This document shows positions 9,274-18,733 of a DNA stretch of 64,000 nucleotides, piece by piece; position 1 is the stretch's first letter, and every line of letters begins with the position of its first letter. Position numbers and translations under genes: made by a program. The notes under the pieces were generated by a model. It searched no databases. It worked only from the letters and a program-made list of their open reading frames with translations, and was not told the origin of the DNA. Origin of the DNA: Chamaesiphon sp. 336R_metabinner_41 (lineage in GTDB: Bacteria; Cyanobacteriota; Cyanobacteriia; Cyanobacteriales; Chamaesiphonaceae); NCBI GenBank assembly GCA_025359915.1, contig JANYDE010000137.1, positions 1 to 64,000 on the forward strand. The letters run 5' to 3'.

Positions 9274-10056
9274 TCAGCTCGAAGCACTAGTATAAAATCT
9301 CAGTGCAAATCGCCAAACTCGATCAGACAAAAATAACAACACTAAAGCCAAAGATCCACCACTCAAAATCCACAGCGGATCTCCTCGCCCTAACAGCGTC
9401 TCAGCAGGCACAGTAGTTAGAAATGCCACCGGAATAATAAAGGTAAAAAAGAAGCGATAGGTAGCCGGATACGCCGCAATTGGGAAACGTCCAGCAGCCA
9501 ATAAACCTTTCAATACCTCCGTAATATTATAAATCTTGGTAAACCAAATACTCGTCGCTCCGAGCATAAACCATAGACTATACATAATCACCAATCCAGA
9601 CAATAATGGAATCGCACTGAGCAAGTAAGCACTTACTCCTAAACCGAGCAAACTCCCCGCATAGAAGATAATAACTAATCCAAATAGTAGATCTGGAACC
9701 CCCCAAACTGAGAAACTATGAAAGGAGAGCCAAAACTGCGAACTAATTGGTTTGAGCAAGACAAAATCTAGTGTTCCATCTTGAATGTGTTTGACAATTC
9801 GATTGAGATTACTAGCGAGAAATGTACTAGAGAATCCTTCGAGAAATGTAAAAATACCGACCACGATTAAGGCTTCTTCCCATCGCCATCCTTGAAAGTT
9901 ATAACCTTTACGATAAAACAAAAATAGACTAAATAAACTTCCAGCCAGTCCACCCAAACTGCTTAAAGCTGCAAAGACAAAATTCAATCGATATTCTAAC
10001 TCAGATGCGATCGCTGTCTTCCAAAAAATCTGGATTAAATTTAAGTATCTATACAT
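9274..10056 (-). CDS. ABC-2 type permease (COG3694-like)
   Basis: Polytopic; GFSSTFLASNLNRIVKHIQDGTLDFVLLKPISSQFWLSFHSF. Confidence 0.85.
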   Translation of the reverse strand: MYRYLNLIQIFWKTAIASELEYRLNFVFAALSSLGGLAGSLFSLFLFYRKGYNFQGWRWEEALIVVGIFTFLEGFSSTFLASNLNRIVKHIQDGTLDFVLLKPISSQFWLSFHSFSVWGVPDLLFGLVIIFYAGSLLGLGVSAYLLSAIPLLSGLVIMYSLWFMLGATSIWFTKIYNITEVLKGLLAAGRFPIAAYPATYRFFFTFIIPVAFLTTVPAETLLGRGDPLWILSGGSLALVLLFLSDRVWRFALRFYTSASS

Positions 10057-10072
10057 ATTACCTATTACCTAA

Positions 10073-10861
10073 CTAAGCTCCCATCCCTGAATATTGCTGT
10101 AAGCCTTTGCGCCAGAGCCAACGATTGAGCGCAAAGAATATAACGCCCCAAATAAACATCATGCCAAAATCATGAACAAGATCGACTTTTAAACCAGTTA
10201 AAATACTCGCGGGAAAGTTGATAATATATGGAAATGGAGTCCACCTGACGATCGATCTGATCTCAGCCGGAAATATTTCAATCGGGGCGATCGATCCTGA
10301 CAAAAATAGATGAATCAAAAACCAGACCTCTTGAATCGAACTAGCTTTCTCAGTCCAGAAGGCAAACATCGCTAACGTATATTGAATCAGAAATTGCAAT
10401 GCAAAGGCACAGATCCCTGAGATCGCAAATAGCACCATCGTACTCAAACTCGGCAACCAAAAAGCACCAGGATACAGCAAGAAAAATAGCACCACTAATC
10501 CAAAGATAAACGGTAATCTGGCAAATCGTTCGGCAATATGTGACGCGAGATGATGTCCAACTGGATCTACTGGCTGTAACAATAGAAACGACAACTTACC
10601 ATCGACAATCTGCCGCTCAAAATCCCAGATTACCCAAACAACCGTAAGTTGTCGCGCCAGATACACCGCCAGAAAATAACGGGAAAATTCGATCGACGAT
10701 AAACCGAAGTTTACCTTTTGAGCAGCCTCGCTCCACACGCCCATCAGAATGAACGGTAACGACCCCGAAAGTGCCCACAGGAGCAATTCAGCCCGATACT
10801 CCAGCATATAGGCGTAGTAGGTCACTAGCAGGGATTTGGAGACTCTGAGTAATTGTTTCAC
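10073..10861 (-). CDS. ABC-2 type permease (COG4587-like); likely GTG start at 10861 rather than the ORF start at 11032
   Basis: DFERQIVDGKLSFLLLQPVDPVGHHLASHIAER; the longer ORF's N-terminus is translated G-rich repeat. Confidence 0.82.
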   Translation of the reverse strand: MKQLLRVSKSLLVTYYAYMLEYRAELLLWALSGSLPFILMGVWSEAAQKVNFGLSSIEFSRYFLAVYLARQLTVVWVIWDFERQIVDGKLSFLLLQPVDPVGHHLASHIAERFARLPFIFGLVVLFFLLYPGAFWLPSLSTMVLFAISGICAFALQFLIQYTLAMFAFWTEKASSIQEVWFLIHLFLSGSIAPIEIFPAEIRSIVRWTPFPYIINFPASILTGLKVDLVHDFGMMFIWGVIFFALNRWLWRKGLQQYSGMGA

Positions 10862-10950
10862 AGTGTGAGGGTGTGTGGGAGTGGGGGAGTGGGGAAGTGG
10901 GGGAGTGAGGGAGTGTGGGAGTGGGGGGAGTGTGGGAGTGGGGGGAGTTA
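10862..10950. repeat. G-rich low-complexity tandem repeat (gggagtg / gtgtggga units)
   Basis: Degenerate repeats of GGGAGTG read directly, upstream of the permease start. Confidence 0.85.
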
Positions 10951-11106
10951 AGGACGCTTGTGTTCTAACTCTTTCCTCCCCATCTCCCATCTCCCATCTC
11001 CAAAAATTGTAAAGATTTGCCAAAGATCCCACAGAGGTTTAATTGTGTCACCGAGAATAGCTAAACTACTCTAATAGAAGATCTGTAAAAAATCGATCGT
11101 AATAAT

Positions 11107-11592
11107 ATGAGCGTAGTTAGTCAAGTTATACTCAAAGCCGATGATGCTTTGCGCTACCCTAGTAGCGGAGAACTCCAAAATATCCAATCCTTCCTCAAAA
11201 CGGGCGAACAACGGATTCGGATCGTTACCACTCTAGCAGAGAGTGAAAAGAAAATCGTCGAAGCAGCTAGTAAAGAGTTGTGGAAGCTACATCCTGATTA
11301 TATTGCGCCTGGTGGTAATGCGTTCGGTCAAAAACAACGCACTCAGTGCTTGAGAGATTACGGTTGGTACCTACGCTTAGTTACCTATGGTGTACTCGCT
11401 GGTGACATCGCTCCGATCGAACAGATTGGTCTGATTGGCGTGCGGGACATGTATAATTCTCTTGGCGTTCCAGTTGCGGGGATGGCTGATTCGATTACTG
11501 CACTCAAAGCAGCAGCTCTCAATCTGCTCAATGATGAAGACGCAGCAGCAGCGGCTCCTTATTTTGACTACATCATTCAGGATCTTTCCTAA
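11107..11592 (+). CDS. apcD: Allophycocyanin alpha-B subunit
   Basis: [57 protein letters not shown]. Confidence 0.95.
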   Translation: MSVVSQVILKADDALRYPSSGELQNIQSFLKTGEQRIRIVTTLAESEKKIVEAASKELWKLHPDYIAPGGNAFGQKQRTQCLRDYGWYLRLVTYGVLAGDIAPIEQIGLIGVRDMYNSLGVPVAGMADSITALKAAALNLLNDEDAAAAAPYFDYIIQDLS

Positions 11593-11599
11593 TCGATAT

Positions 11600-12088
11600 T
11601 TGCTATTGGTATCTGCTCAATCTTATAAATCGCCCTCAGTGTTGCTGGGGGTTATTTATAACGATCTAAATCTCGAATTGTACCGCCAGTTATTTTCGAC
11701 GGTATTTGCCGACTTTTATCTATTCGACAGGCTTTTAGGTTTACAGTTAGCAGATGTAGATAGTCAGGCTCAGACTTATCTAGAGCAACTGCAACTCACC
11801 CATAAAGTTTCAGTCCAAAATGGTAAGCTGTCTACGACAGCACTATCCCAAGGTCAACGCAAACGGTTAGCACTCCTCACCGCTTACCTTGAAGATCGAC
11901 CAATTTATTTATTTGATGAATGGGCAGCAGATCAAGATCCATTTTTTCGGGAAATTTTTTATCAACAGCTTTTACCAGAACTAAAACAACGCGGTAAAGC
12001 ATTGCTAGTCATCAGTCATGACAATCGATACTTTCAGCTAGCCGATCGATTACTCAAGCTAGACTATGGGAAAATTATCATTAATTGA
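11600..12088 (+). pseudogene. C-terminal fragment of a cyclic-peptide exporter-type ABC transporter (SyrD/PvdE-like) ATPase domain, lacking TMD and Walker A
   Basis: YRQLFSTVFADFYLFDRLLGL, LSQGQRKRLALLTAYLEDRPIYLFDEWAADQDPFFREIFY, LLVISHDNRYFQLADRLLKLDYGKI; no in-frame TMD or P-loop upstream because apcD occupies the position. Confidence 0.8.
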
Positions 12089-12253
12089 GGGGAGAGCTGG
12101 GAGCTAATTTCGGTGTAACAACAGATAATTAAACATCAGATCGCCATTCGCGCTCCCCCAGTCTTCGCCGTCGTATACCGTTGTTACTTCTGTCGTCAGA
12201 AATTTATGTTAATTCTGCTACTATTTAAGAGTATATTATAGCTAAGAATATTT

Positions 12254-12313
12254 GGGACTTAGAGGCAATCTCGGGTAATCGAGGGAAAACAGCAAGGTCT
12301 GTTGCTATGTCCC
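12254..12313 (+). other. Candidate structured RNA element (three-way junction)
   Basis: Closing stem GGGAC/GTCCC enclosing hairpins CTCG-ggtaat-CGAG and AGCAA-ggtctg-TTGCT. Confidence 0.35.
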
Positions 12314-12654
12314 TAAATCACCGTAATAGTTGTATCGATTGTCACTGTTCACTCTCGAAGTAATACTTAAAATTTTCTTCAAGCCGGATAAATTCGATCG
12401 GAACAGAATAGTTGCAGCCTATAATAAAGGTCATCTTGACAATCCATTAGGTCAGCGAACTGTATCGAGATTATCAGTATTTAATCTGGCAAGACAATTA
12501 AGCTATTGTGTCGCTAGTGCTGAGGCTAGTGGAGTTACGCCCACGGTAGTTGTATTAGCCAAATCGATCGAGATTGCAAGATCCAATCTAAATTTGTCTA
12601 AAATCCAGCTACTCAAACCCAATCTATTTCAAGTTAAACACCTTTAAATCTAAC

Positions 12655-12663
12655 TGTGAGGAG
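12655..12663 (+). promoter_or_regulatory. Putative Yfr1 sRNA pairing site overlapping the RBS of the porin gene
   Basis: TGTGAGGAG is the exact reverse complement of CUCCUCACA within the conserved Yfr1 motif ACUCCUCACAC; GAGGAG lies about 10 nt before the ATG at 12674. Confidence 0.6.
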
Positions 12664-12673
12664 CACCACCCGA

Positions 12674-14284
12674 ATGTCATCAGCATTTTGGAAATCTGTA
12701 TTAATTAGCCCTGTAGTTTTGGGCATCACTCTGTTATTATCCACTGGGGTAATGGCAGCACCGAAAAGCGATTCGATCGATAGTTTGACACCAATTAGGG
12801 AAAAAGCCAATGGTGTAACACCTGTTAAAGTTGCCGCCAGCGAAACTGCTCCAACTACCGAAGCTGAAGTTGCGACTAATACTGTTAAACCTGGAGACTG
12901 GCAATATACTGCCCTTCAAGGTGTTGCCGCGAAATATGGTTGTAACTCTAACCTGAACAATCAAGTTGTCTCGCAACTGGAATTCGCGCGTGGTTTGAAT
13001 AGCTGCTTGGCAAAACTAGAGCCGATCTTGGCTCAAAAGCCAACTACAACTACTCAGCCAACCACTCCTGCTGTCACTGCCGCCGATCTTGAAGTGATCA
13101 AGAGATTGACTCAAGAATATCGCGCCCAACTGACCGAAATTGATGGTCGTCTGACTAGTGCTGACAAGAAAGTAGCTCAAGCTCAAGCAAGCCAGTTTTC
13201 TACTACTACCAAGCTCAAAGGTGAAGTAATCTTCAACGTAACTGGTGCTGCTAGTGGTGCGACGTCTAATAATACTGTACTTGGCGATCGGGTTCGGTTA
13301 TTATTTGAAACTAGCTTCAACGGTCAAGACAGGCTTTGGACACGTTTGGCGACTGGAAACCAAGGTGGTGTCAATGGCGGCTTGAAAAATAGCACCGCTG
13401 AAGGTGGGCAAGTTTCTGAAGGTGTTCCGTTCACCAATCTTAACACTGTCGGTATCGACTGGTTAGCCTATCAATTTCCGGTTAGCAACACCAATGTCTA
13501 TGTAGCTGCATATAACGGAATTCATGCTGATTACGCTCCTACCTATGGGTCTAATTTTGATGACTTCACCGGAGGTAGTGGTGCCCTTTCCAACTTTGCC
13601 GAATCTAGCCCCATCTACAAAATCGGTGGTGGTTCTGGCGTTGGTACTAGTTTACCCTTTGGGGATACTGGGTTGAAGTCTTTGACAGTCGGTTACTTTG
13701 CCGGTCCTACCAGTGCGAACAAGCCTGCCGCTGGACAAGGTTTATTCAACGGTGACTATGCTCTATTAGGACAGTTGAATTTCAAACTTAGCGATAAGTT
13801 GGATGCTGGTTTAACCTATGTCAATAGCTATCATACTGCTACCAACCCCATTTATGCCTTTGGGGGTTCTGGTGGATTAACTGGTACAGGAATAGCAAAC
13901 CTCGCAACTGCTGGTACTACAGCCAATTCCTATGGTGCTGAGTTTGCTTTCAAAGCTAGTGATACTCTCGCATTCAATGGATTTGTACTAAATACTAGTG
14001 CAAACAAAGCTACTATCGGCAAACAAGATCTTTGGAGCTATGGTGCTGGACTTTCTTTACCAAACATCGATGGTAAAGGTAGTTTGGCTGGGTTGCTAGT
14101 TGGAGCTGAACCTTATGTTGGTGGTGTTGGCACCGTTCCTTATCACATCGAAGGTTTCTACAAGTACAAATTTAGTGACAACCTCAGCATTACACCTGGA
14201 TTGATCTATCTAACTGCTCCCAATCAAACTAGTAATGGTAATAGTGCCGTAATTGGTGTGGTCAGAAGTACTTTCACATTCTAA
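12674..14284 (+). CDS. Iron uptake porin (OprB/SLH-type cyanobacterial porin)
   Basis: Signal peptide; SLH-like QYTALQGVAAKYGCNSNLN; TTKLKGEVIFNVTGA...; barrel ending SITPGLIYLTAPNQTSNGNSAVIGVVRSTFTF. Confidence 0.9.
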   Translation: MSSAFWKSVLISPVVLGITLLLSTGVMAAPKSDSIDSLTPIREKANGVTPVKVAASETAPTTEAEVATNTVKPGDWQYTALQGVAAKYGCNSNLNNQVVSQLEFARGLNSCLAKLEPILAQKPTTTTQPTTPAVTAADLEVIKRLTQEYRAQLTEIDGRLTSADKKVAQAQASQFSTTTKLKGEVIFNVTGAASGATSNNTVLGDRVRLLFETSFNGQDRLWTRLATGNQGGVNGGLKNSTAEGGQVSEGVPFTNLNTVGIDWLAYQFPVSNTNVYVAAYNGIHADYAPTYGSNFDDFTGGSGALSNFAESSPIYKIGGGSGVGTSLPFGDTGLKSLTVGYFAGPTSANKPAAGQGLFNGDYALLGQLNFKLSDKLDAGLTYVNSYHTATNPIYAFGGSGGLTGTGIANLATAGTTANSYGAEFAFKASDTLAFNGFVLNTSANKATIGKQDLWSYGAGLSLPNIDGKGSLAGLLVGAEPYVGGVGTVPYHIEGFYKYKFSDNLSITPGLIYLTAPNQTSNGNSAVIGVVRSTFTF

Positions 14285-14320
14285 ATTAGGATCGTGGATT
14301 AGATAACTTATCGCTTTTTA

Positions 14321-14372
14321 GCGATTACTAGAGTAGGGGCAATTCATGAATTGCCCCTACTCTAGTAATCGC
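14321..14372. repeat. Perfect 52-bp palindrome, GGGGCAATTCATGAATTGCCCC family, copy 1
   Basis: gcgattactagagtaggggcaattca|tgaattgcccctactctagtaatcgc, 26/26 complementary. Confidence 0.97.
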
Positions 14373-14434
14373 GGGTATGATGACAATTCTGAATCTTATT
14401 AAATCCTCATTTCTTAATCAATTATTTAACTCAT

Positions 14435-14474
14435 CCAGCCAGGAGTATTATTTTACTTCTGGCTGGTTATTTTT
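14435..14474 (+). terminator. Rho-independent terminator downstream of porin
   Basis: ccagccaggagta...tacttctggctgg stem followed by TTATTTTT. Confidence 0.8.
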
Positions 14475-14483
14475 GAGTAGACT

Positions 14484-14999
14484 TTAACTATACAAATATT
14501 TAGGTGGGATCGAGCAGTGGAGTTGAGCGGTACCAATTGCAACTCTATAATCTGGAAATTTCAAACCAATCATCCCGCTCTTCTTGAGATTGAATTTGTG
14601 GTAGATTTTCCCAAAGAGAAGTAGTTCAGCCCACTCACTCAAATTAGGCTCATGTCCGACTACTGCGAGAGTAGAAATATCTATATCAGCAAAAGATCTG
14701 GCATTCCAATCCATCATCCAAGATGGTAGATTTCCCATTGGTTTTAAGTCTTGAGATACTTCTAATTTGGGACTAAGTTGCTTGTCCATGAGAATGTCCG
14801 CAGTTTGACGAGCGCGGACAAGCGGACTGGTGATGAGGAGATCGAAAGTTAACTCCAATCTTTGCAGTCTATCGGCAACTTGCGCAACTTTTCTGCGTCC
14901 TACTTTAGTAAGGCATCTTAACTCATCACTGGCGATTGAATCCAGATTGAGAGGATCTGGATCTTCAGCAATACCATGACGAATGAGATACAAATACAT
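14484..14999 (-). CDS. sixA: Phosphohistidine phosphatase SixA-like
   Basis: LYLIRHGIAEDP, LLITSPLVRARQTADIL, LAVVGHEPNLSEWAELL. Confidence 0.9.
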   Translation of the reverse strand: MYLYLIRHGIAEDPDPLNLDSIASDELRCLTKVGRRKVAQVADRLQRLELTFDLLITSPLVRARQTADILMDKQLSPKLEVSQDLKPMGNLPSWMMDWNARSFADIDISTLAVVGHEPNLSEWAELLLFGKIYHKFNLKKSGMIGLKFPDYRVAIGTAQLHCSIPPKYLYS

Positions 15000-15149
15000 A
15001 TTTTTGTTAATTATGTGGTGCTGGTTGTCGATTGAGTAGATGATAGCTAGCGGGTAACTATTTATTGCTCATTGATACATATATCGATCGATGGGGAATT
15101 CTAAAATTGGGTAATCAATATCAAAGATACGATCTAGGGTGCAGTAGTT

Positions 15150-15812
15150 ATGACACAAAATATAGAAGAGTTTGCGAACCAGCGCAAGCGAAGATTTGAT
15201 TGGGCGGCTGTATTGCCCAAGCGCAAAGCTTGGATTCAGACACTGATTTTATTGCCTTTTGGTTTGCCTGTGGCAAACTTTTTGGGCGCGAGCTGGAATT
15301 TTTCAGTCAATTCAATCGTCGAAGAACAGCAATACCTGTTTGGGGTGCTCTCAATGGCGTTTAATTTAGTGCTGCCCAGCTTATTTTTTGCCTTTTTATT
15401 CCATTGGGGCTGGTTTATCTGGAAACAATCATCAGTTACATGGTATCCCAACCCGCAAGCATTATGGGCCGGAACTTATGCTACCCTAACGATCGCGGTA
15501 TCATTTGTGATCGTCGAACTATTCAACCAGCATTTGGGAGTCTGTGGTAGTAGGGGCTGGGATGACATCGGTCAAAATCTATTCTGCAATCTCAATGGCT
15601 ATGGCTTTGAATCCAAGTCCTGGTTTGGGGTATGGTTTATCCTCACGGCTTATTGCTATCAAGCGCAAGCCCTAATCAACTCCATCTATCGGCACTATTT
15701 CCCACAAGCTGATGTCAATGACTCTAACACCGTTGAGATCGATCTTGATGAGCCATCTCCTGATGATTTTGGATCCACTCCACTCGACACAATTGCCAAC
15801 GGTGAAGAATAG
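15150..15812 (+). CDS. Hypothetical membrane protein
   Basis: 220-aa ORF with several TM segments. Confidence 0.65.
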   Translation: MTQNIEEFANQRKRRFDWAAVLPKRKAWIQTLILLPFGLPVANFLGASWNFSVNSIVEEQQYLFGVLSMAFNLVLPSLFFAFLFHWGWFIWKQSSVTWYPNPQALWAGTYATLTIAVSFVIVELFNQHLGVCGSRGWDDIGQNLFCNLNGYGFESKSWFGVWFILTAYCYQAQALINSIYRHYFPQADVNDSNTVEIDLDEPSPDDFGSTPLDTIANGEE

Positions 15813-15842
15813 GCCTTTAACTTTTCGCCCCAATGGTAAAAT

Positions 15843-16676
15843 ATGACTAGATCGATTAGAGCGTATCAACGCACCCCCCAAAGGTGGTCGAACAAAGACA
15901 CTCAAGTAATTAAATTGCTCAACCGAAATTATCATAAATTTAGTCTGGGGAACCTGTCCCAAACCTTAATTTGGACAGCCATCGTCTGCTTAGGATCTTG
16001 GGGACAAGCCTTACCCACCGTTGCTAGTCCCCCCCCTCTAGTCGCCCAATATCTCTCTCCACCAGAGACACCTAATCATAATTCGATAGATATTAGTCCC
16101 GAAATTATTAATAGTAGCCCCGTCTTGCAAAAATGGCTCAAGGGGATTCCCGATGTGCTCAGTGACATCAAAACCGACCCCAGTTTTCGGACGCGCGTAA
16201 AAGTTGGTTATTCCCAATACCCCTCCACAAATCAAGCTGGGGGCTTTCATCTGGCAGTAGACGATCTCTTCTTCGGGCGTGGGGGACTCTCAGCCAGTGC
16301 TAATTATAATTCTTCCTCTACTGGCAATCGCACCGCTTATGGTGCCGATGCGCAATATTATCTCTTGCCTTTAGGCGGTTATGTAAATGTCACCCCACTA
16401 GTTGGATTTCGGCACCTCGAAACTGATAAATATAAACGAGACGGTTTGAATCTAGGCGTGAAAGTAATGGTCGTACCAGCTCGTGGTGGTGGTGCAGATT
16501 TAGCTCTCAGTCAAAGTTGGGTGGGTTTCGGGAGTGCGACGGAAACAGGTTTGACAACTTTCTCTGTTGGTTATGCACTTACCAATCATCTGCGGTTATC
16601 GACAGATATCCAACAGCAAAATGCCAAGGAAAACTACGACAGTCGTGTCGGATTTGGAGTTGAGTGGATGCCTTAA
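15843..16676 (+). CDS. Hypothetical protein, probable exported beta-rich/outer-membrane protein
   Basis: N-terminal hydrophobic signal (TLIWTAIVCLGSWGQALPTVASPPPLVAQ) then alternating beta-type sequence. Confidence 0.6.
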   Translation: MTRSIRAYQRTPQRWSNKDTQVIKLLNRNYHKFSLGNLSQTLIWTAIVCLGSWGQALPTVASPPPLVAQYLSPPETPNHNSIDISPEIINSSPVLQKWLKGIPDVLSDIKTDPSFRTRVKVGYSQYPSTNQAGGFHLAVDDLFFGRGGLSASANYNSSSTGNRTAYGADAQYYLLPLGGYVNVTPLVGFRHLETDKYKRDGLNLGVKVMVVPARGGGADLALSQSWVGFGSATETGLTTFSVGYALTNHLRLSTDIQQQNAKENYDSRVGFGVEWMP

Positions 16677-16751
16677 ATTAATTGAGAATTGCGGATGCGC
16701 GTTCGTCGGGTTCCCCGACGGTTTAGCGCACCAAGCAGAGAATTGATACTG

Positions 16752-16777
16752 AAGGGGAAATCCATGAATTTCCCCTT
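16752..16777. repeat. Variant palindrome aaggggaaatccatgaatttcccctt, related to the GGGGCAATTCATGAATTGCCCC family
   Basis: 12/13 complementary arms, same ATTCATGAAT-type centre. Confidence 0.75.
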
Positions 16778-16802
16778 TGGGCATTTATTGCACTCCCAGT
16801 TT

Positions 16803-18412
16803 TCAGCCAACCGTTTCAGCCAAAGCGACCACTGGCTCTGCTGCCACTGCTGCCGCCTTCACCTTCGCCTCACCGACGAGGAACTCCGCAACTTGAATCT
16901 CAATCTCCCGCCGGACAATCCCTCTGTACTCTAGGAAATGTTCGATTTGGGCGCAGACACCCAAATAACTAGTCACCCCGCCTGGATTGAGCTGCAACAT
17001 GCTCCAGAGATTGCGCCAGAACTGCCAACGAGTAGAACGAACCACCCCTTGTCGCCAGCAGATAGTTAGAAACGCCTGAATTACAATCCAACTAATTGCT
17101 TTCTTGCGTCCCTCGCCTTTATCGGGATATGTCGCAGTACCGAGCGTCAGGAAATGTCGGTAGGTTCGATCGAGAAACTTCGATGGCTCGTATAATTCAT
17201 CAAAGGCATCCATATACTCGTAGGCGATTTCTTCGAGCGGACGAGTTGGGACAAAATTCATCAAGGTGGTTTGGTTGATATTGGCACCCTCAACCCGCAT
17301 TCGACCCTCTTTGGTCAACCGATGCCACAGAGCCGTATCGGGTAATGCTTGGAGCATACTAAATACCGCAGTTGGAATATTTGTCTGTTCGACAAATTTG
17401 ACGATTCTGTTTCCAGCACCTGTTTTCTCGCCATCAAAGCCGATAATAAACCCTGCCATCACCCGAATACCTGTGGCAGAAATTCTGTCAACTGCTTCAC
17501 TGAGGGAGCTACGAGTATTTTGGTGTTTTTGTGTGAGTGCGAGACTTTCTTCATCAGGGGTTTCAATGCCCAAAAAGACGGCTCCAAAGTTGCACTTGAC
17601 CATCTCATCCATCAGTTCTTGGTCATTTGCCAAATCGACTGAAGCTTCAGTTGCAAAGGAGAAGGGATACTTATGTTCGACCATCCACGGCAATAGTTCT
17701 TTCAAGAACAGTTTGACATTACGTTTATTGCCGATGAAATTGTCATCCACCATGAAAATACTCCGCCGCCAACCCAATTCGTAGAGATAATCGAGTTCTT
17801 TGAGTAGTTGTGCTGGTGCCTTAGTTCGGGGTTTACGACCGTATAAAACGATAATATCGCAGAACTCACATTGGAACGGACAACCGCGCGAAAACTGGAC
17901 AGACATCTCGGCATAAGCATCGAATTCCAGCAATTCAAATCGCGGTACGGGAGTCGTGGTGACATCGGGACGTTCGCCATTGGGAGCGCGGAAAGTACCT
18001 GATAGTTGTCCCTGTGCTACTGCCTCGACAAATAACGGGATCGTCAGTTCCCCTTCATCTAAAATTAAATAATCAGCGAATGCTGACACTTCATGGGGTA
18101 AGGCTGTCGGGTAAGGGCCACCAACGGCTACTCGTTTTCCACGGCGTTTCGCCTCTTGCATCTGGACAAGTAAATCTGGCTTTTGGACGATCATTGCCGA
18201 GCAAATCACCATTTCCGACCAATTCCATTCGGCTTCAGTTACCTCGCGAACGTTCAAATCGACCAGCTTATAGTTCCATTCTTGGGGAAGAATTGCCGCG
18301 ACGGTAATTAGTCCTAATGGCGGTAGCATCGCTTTCCGACCGAGCAATTCGATGGTTTTCTCAAACGACCAAAAACTTTTGGGGAAGCGAGGGTAGAGGA
18401 GTAGCACGTTCA
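16803..18412 (-). CDS. B12-binding-domain radical SAM protein (DUF4070 type); start likely at MNVLLLYPRFPKSFWSFEK
   Basis: N-terminal cobalamin-binding-like domain, SRGCPFQCEFCDIIVLYGRKPRTK, long C-terminal domain. Confidence 0.88.
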
Positions 18413-18565
18413 TAATATTATCTCCAAACAACGGCATTCCTCGTTAGGTGGAATGATCGACGCATATAACTAATTGACTTTAGTTTAATCGGTTTTGTTT
18501 CGATCGGGTCTGATTATTACAGAAGTTTTCAGAAGTCGAAAATGTGGGATTCAGATCTTCGACTT

Positions 18566-18604
18566 CTTCTCTTCTCTTCTCTTCTCTTCTCTTCTCTTCT
18601 CTTC
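18566..18604. repeat. Pentanucleotide tandem repeat (CTTCT)x7
   Basis: Seven exact units then CTTCG. Confidence 0.95.
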
Positions 18605-18684
18605 GAGAGGCTCCGCCAACGAGAGGCTCCGCCAACGAGAGGCTCCGCCAACGAGAGGCTCCGCCAACGAGAGGCTCCGCCAAC
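18605..18684. repeat. 16-bp tandem repeat GAGAGGCTCCGCCAAC x5
   Basis: Five exact contiguous copies. Confidence 0.97.
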
Positions 18685-18733
18685 GAGAAGTCGGGGATCT
18701 GGCATGGCTACAATCAACTTTAAATATTAATTA

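Larger units (their letters stand above)
18552..18701. repeat. GATCCCCGACTTCT-family palindrome whose loop carries two tandem repeats
   Basis: Arms cagatcttcgacttct / agaagtcggggatctg (14/16) enclosing (CTTCT)n and a 16-bp tandem repeat. Confidence 0.75.

Noticed and set aside
10862-11032. N-terminal extension of the ABC-2 permease ORF
   Set aside because: Pro/His-rich translation of G-rich repeats; GTG at 10861 gives a normal permease N-terminus.
12254-12313. Yfr2/Cyano-1-type sRNA
   Set aside because: Some similarity in purine-rich unpaired segment, but I could not match the conserved consensus; left as an unnamed structured candidate.
12330-12647. 105-aa ORF upstream of porin
   Set aside because: No recognisable domain, non-ATG start, and lies in a probable long leader; not supported as coding.
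17266-17784. 172-aa ORF antisense to the B12-radical SAM gene, and 17349-17642
   Set aside because: Opposite strand of a well-supported CDS; composition typical of shadow ORFs.
18605-18684. Possible CRISPR array
   Set aside because: 16-bp units are contiguous with no spacers and no cas genes nearby.
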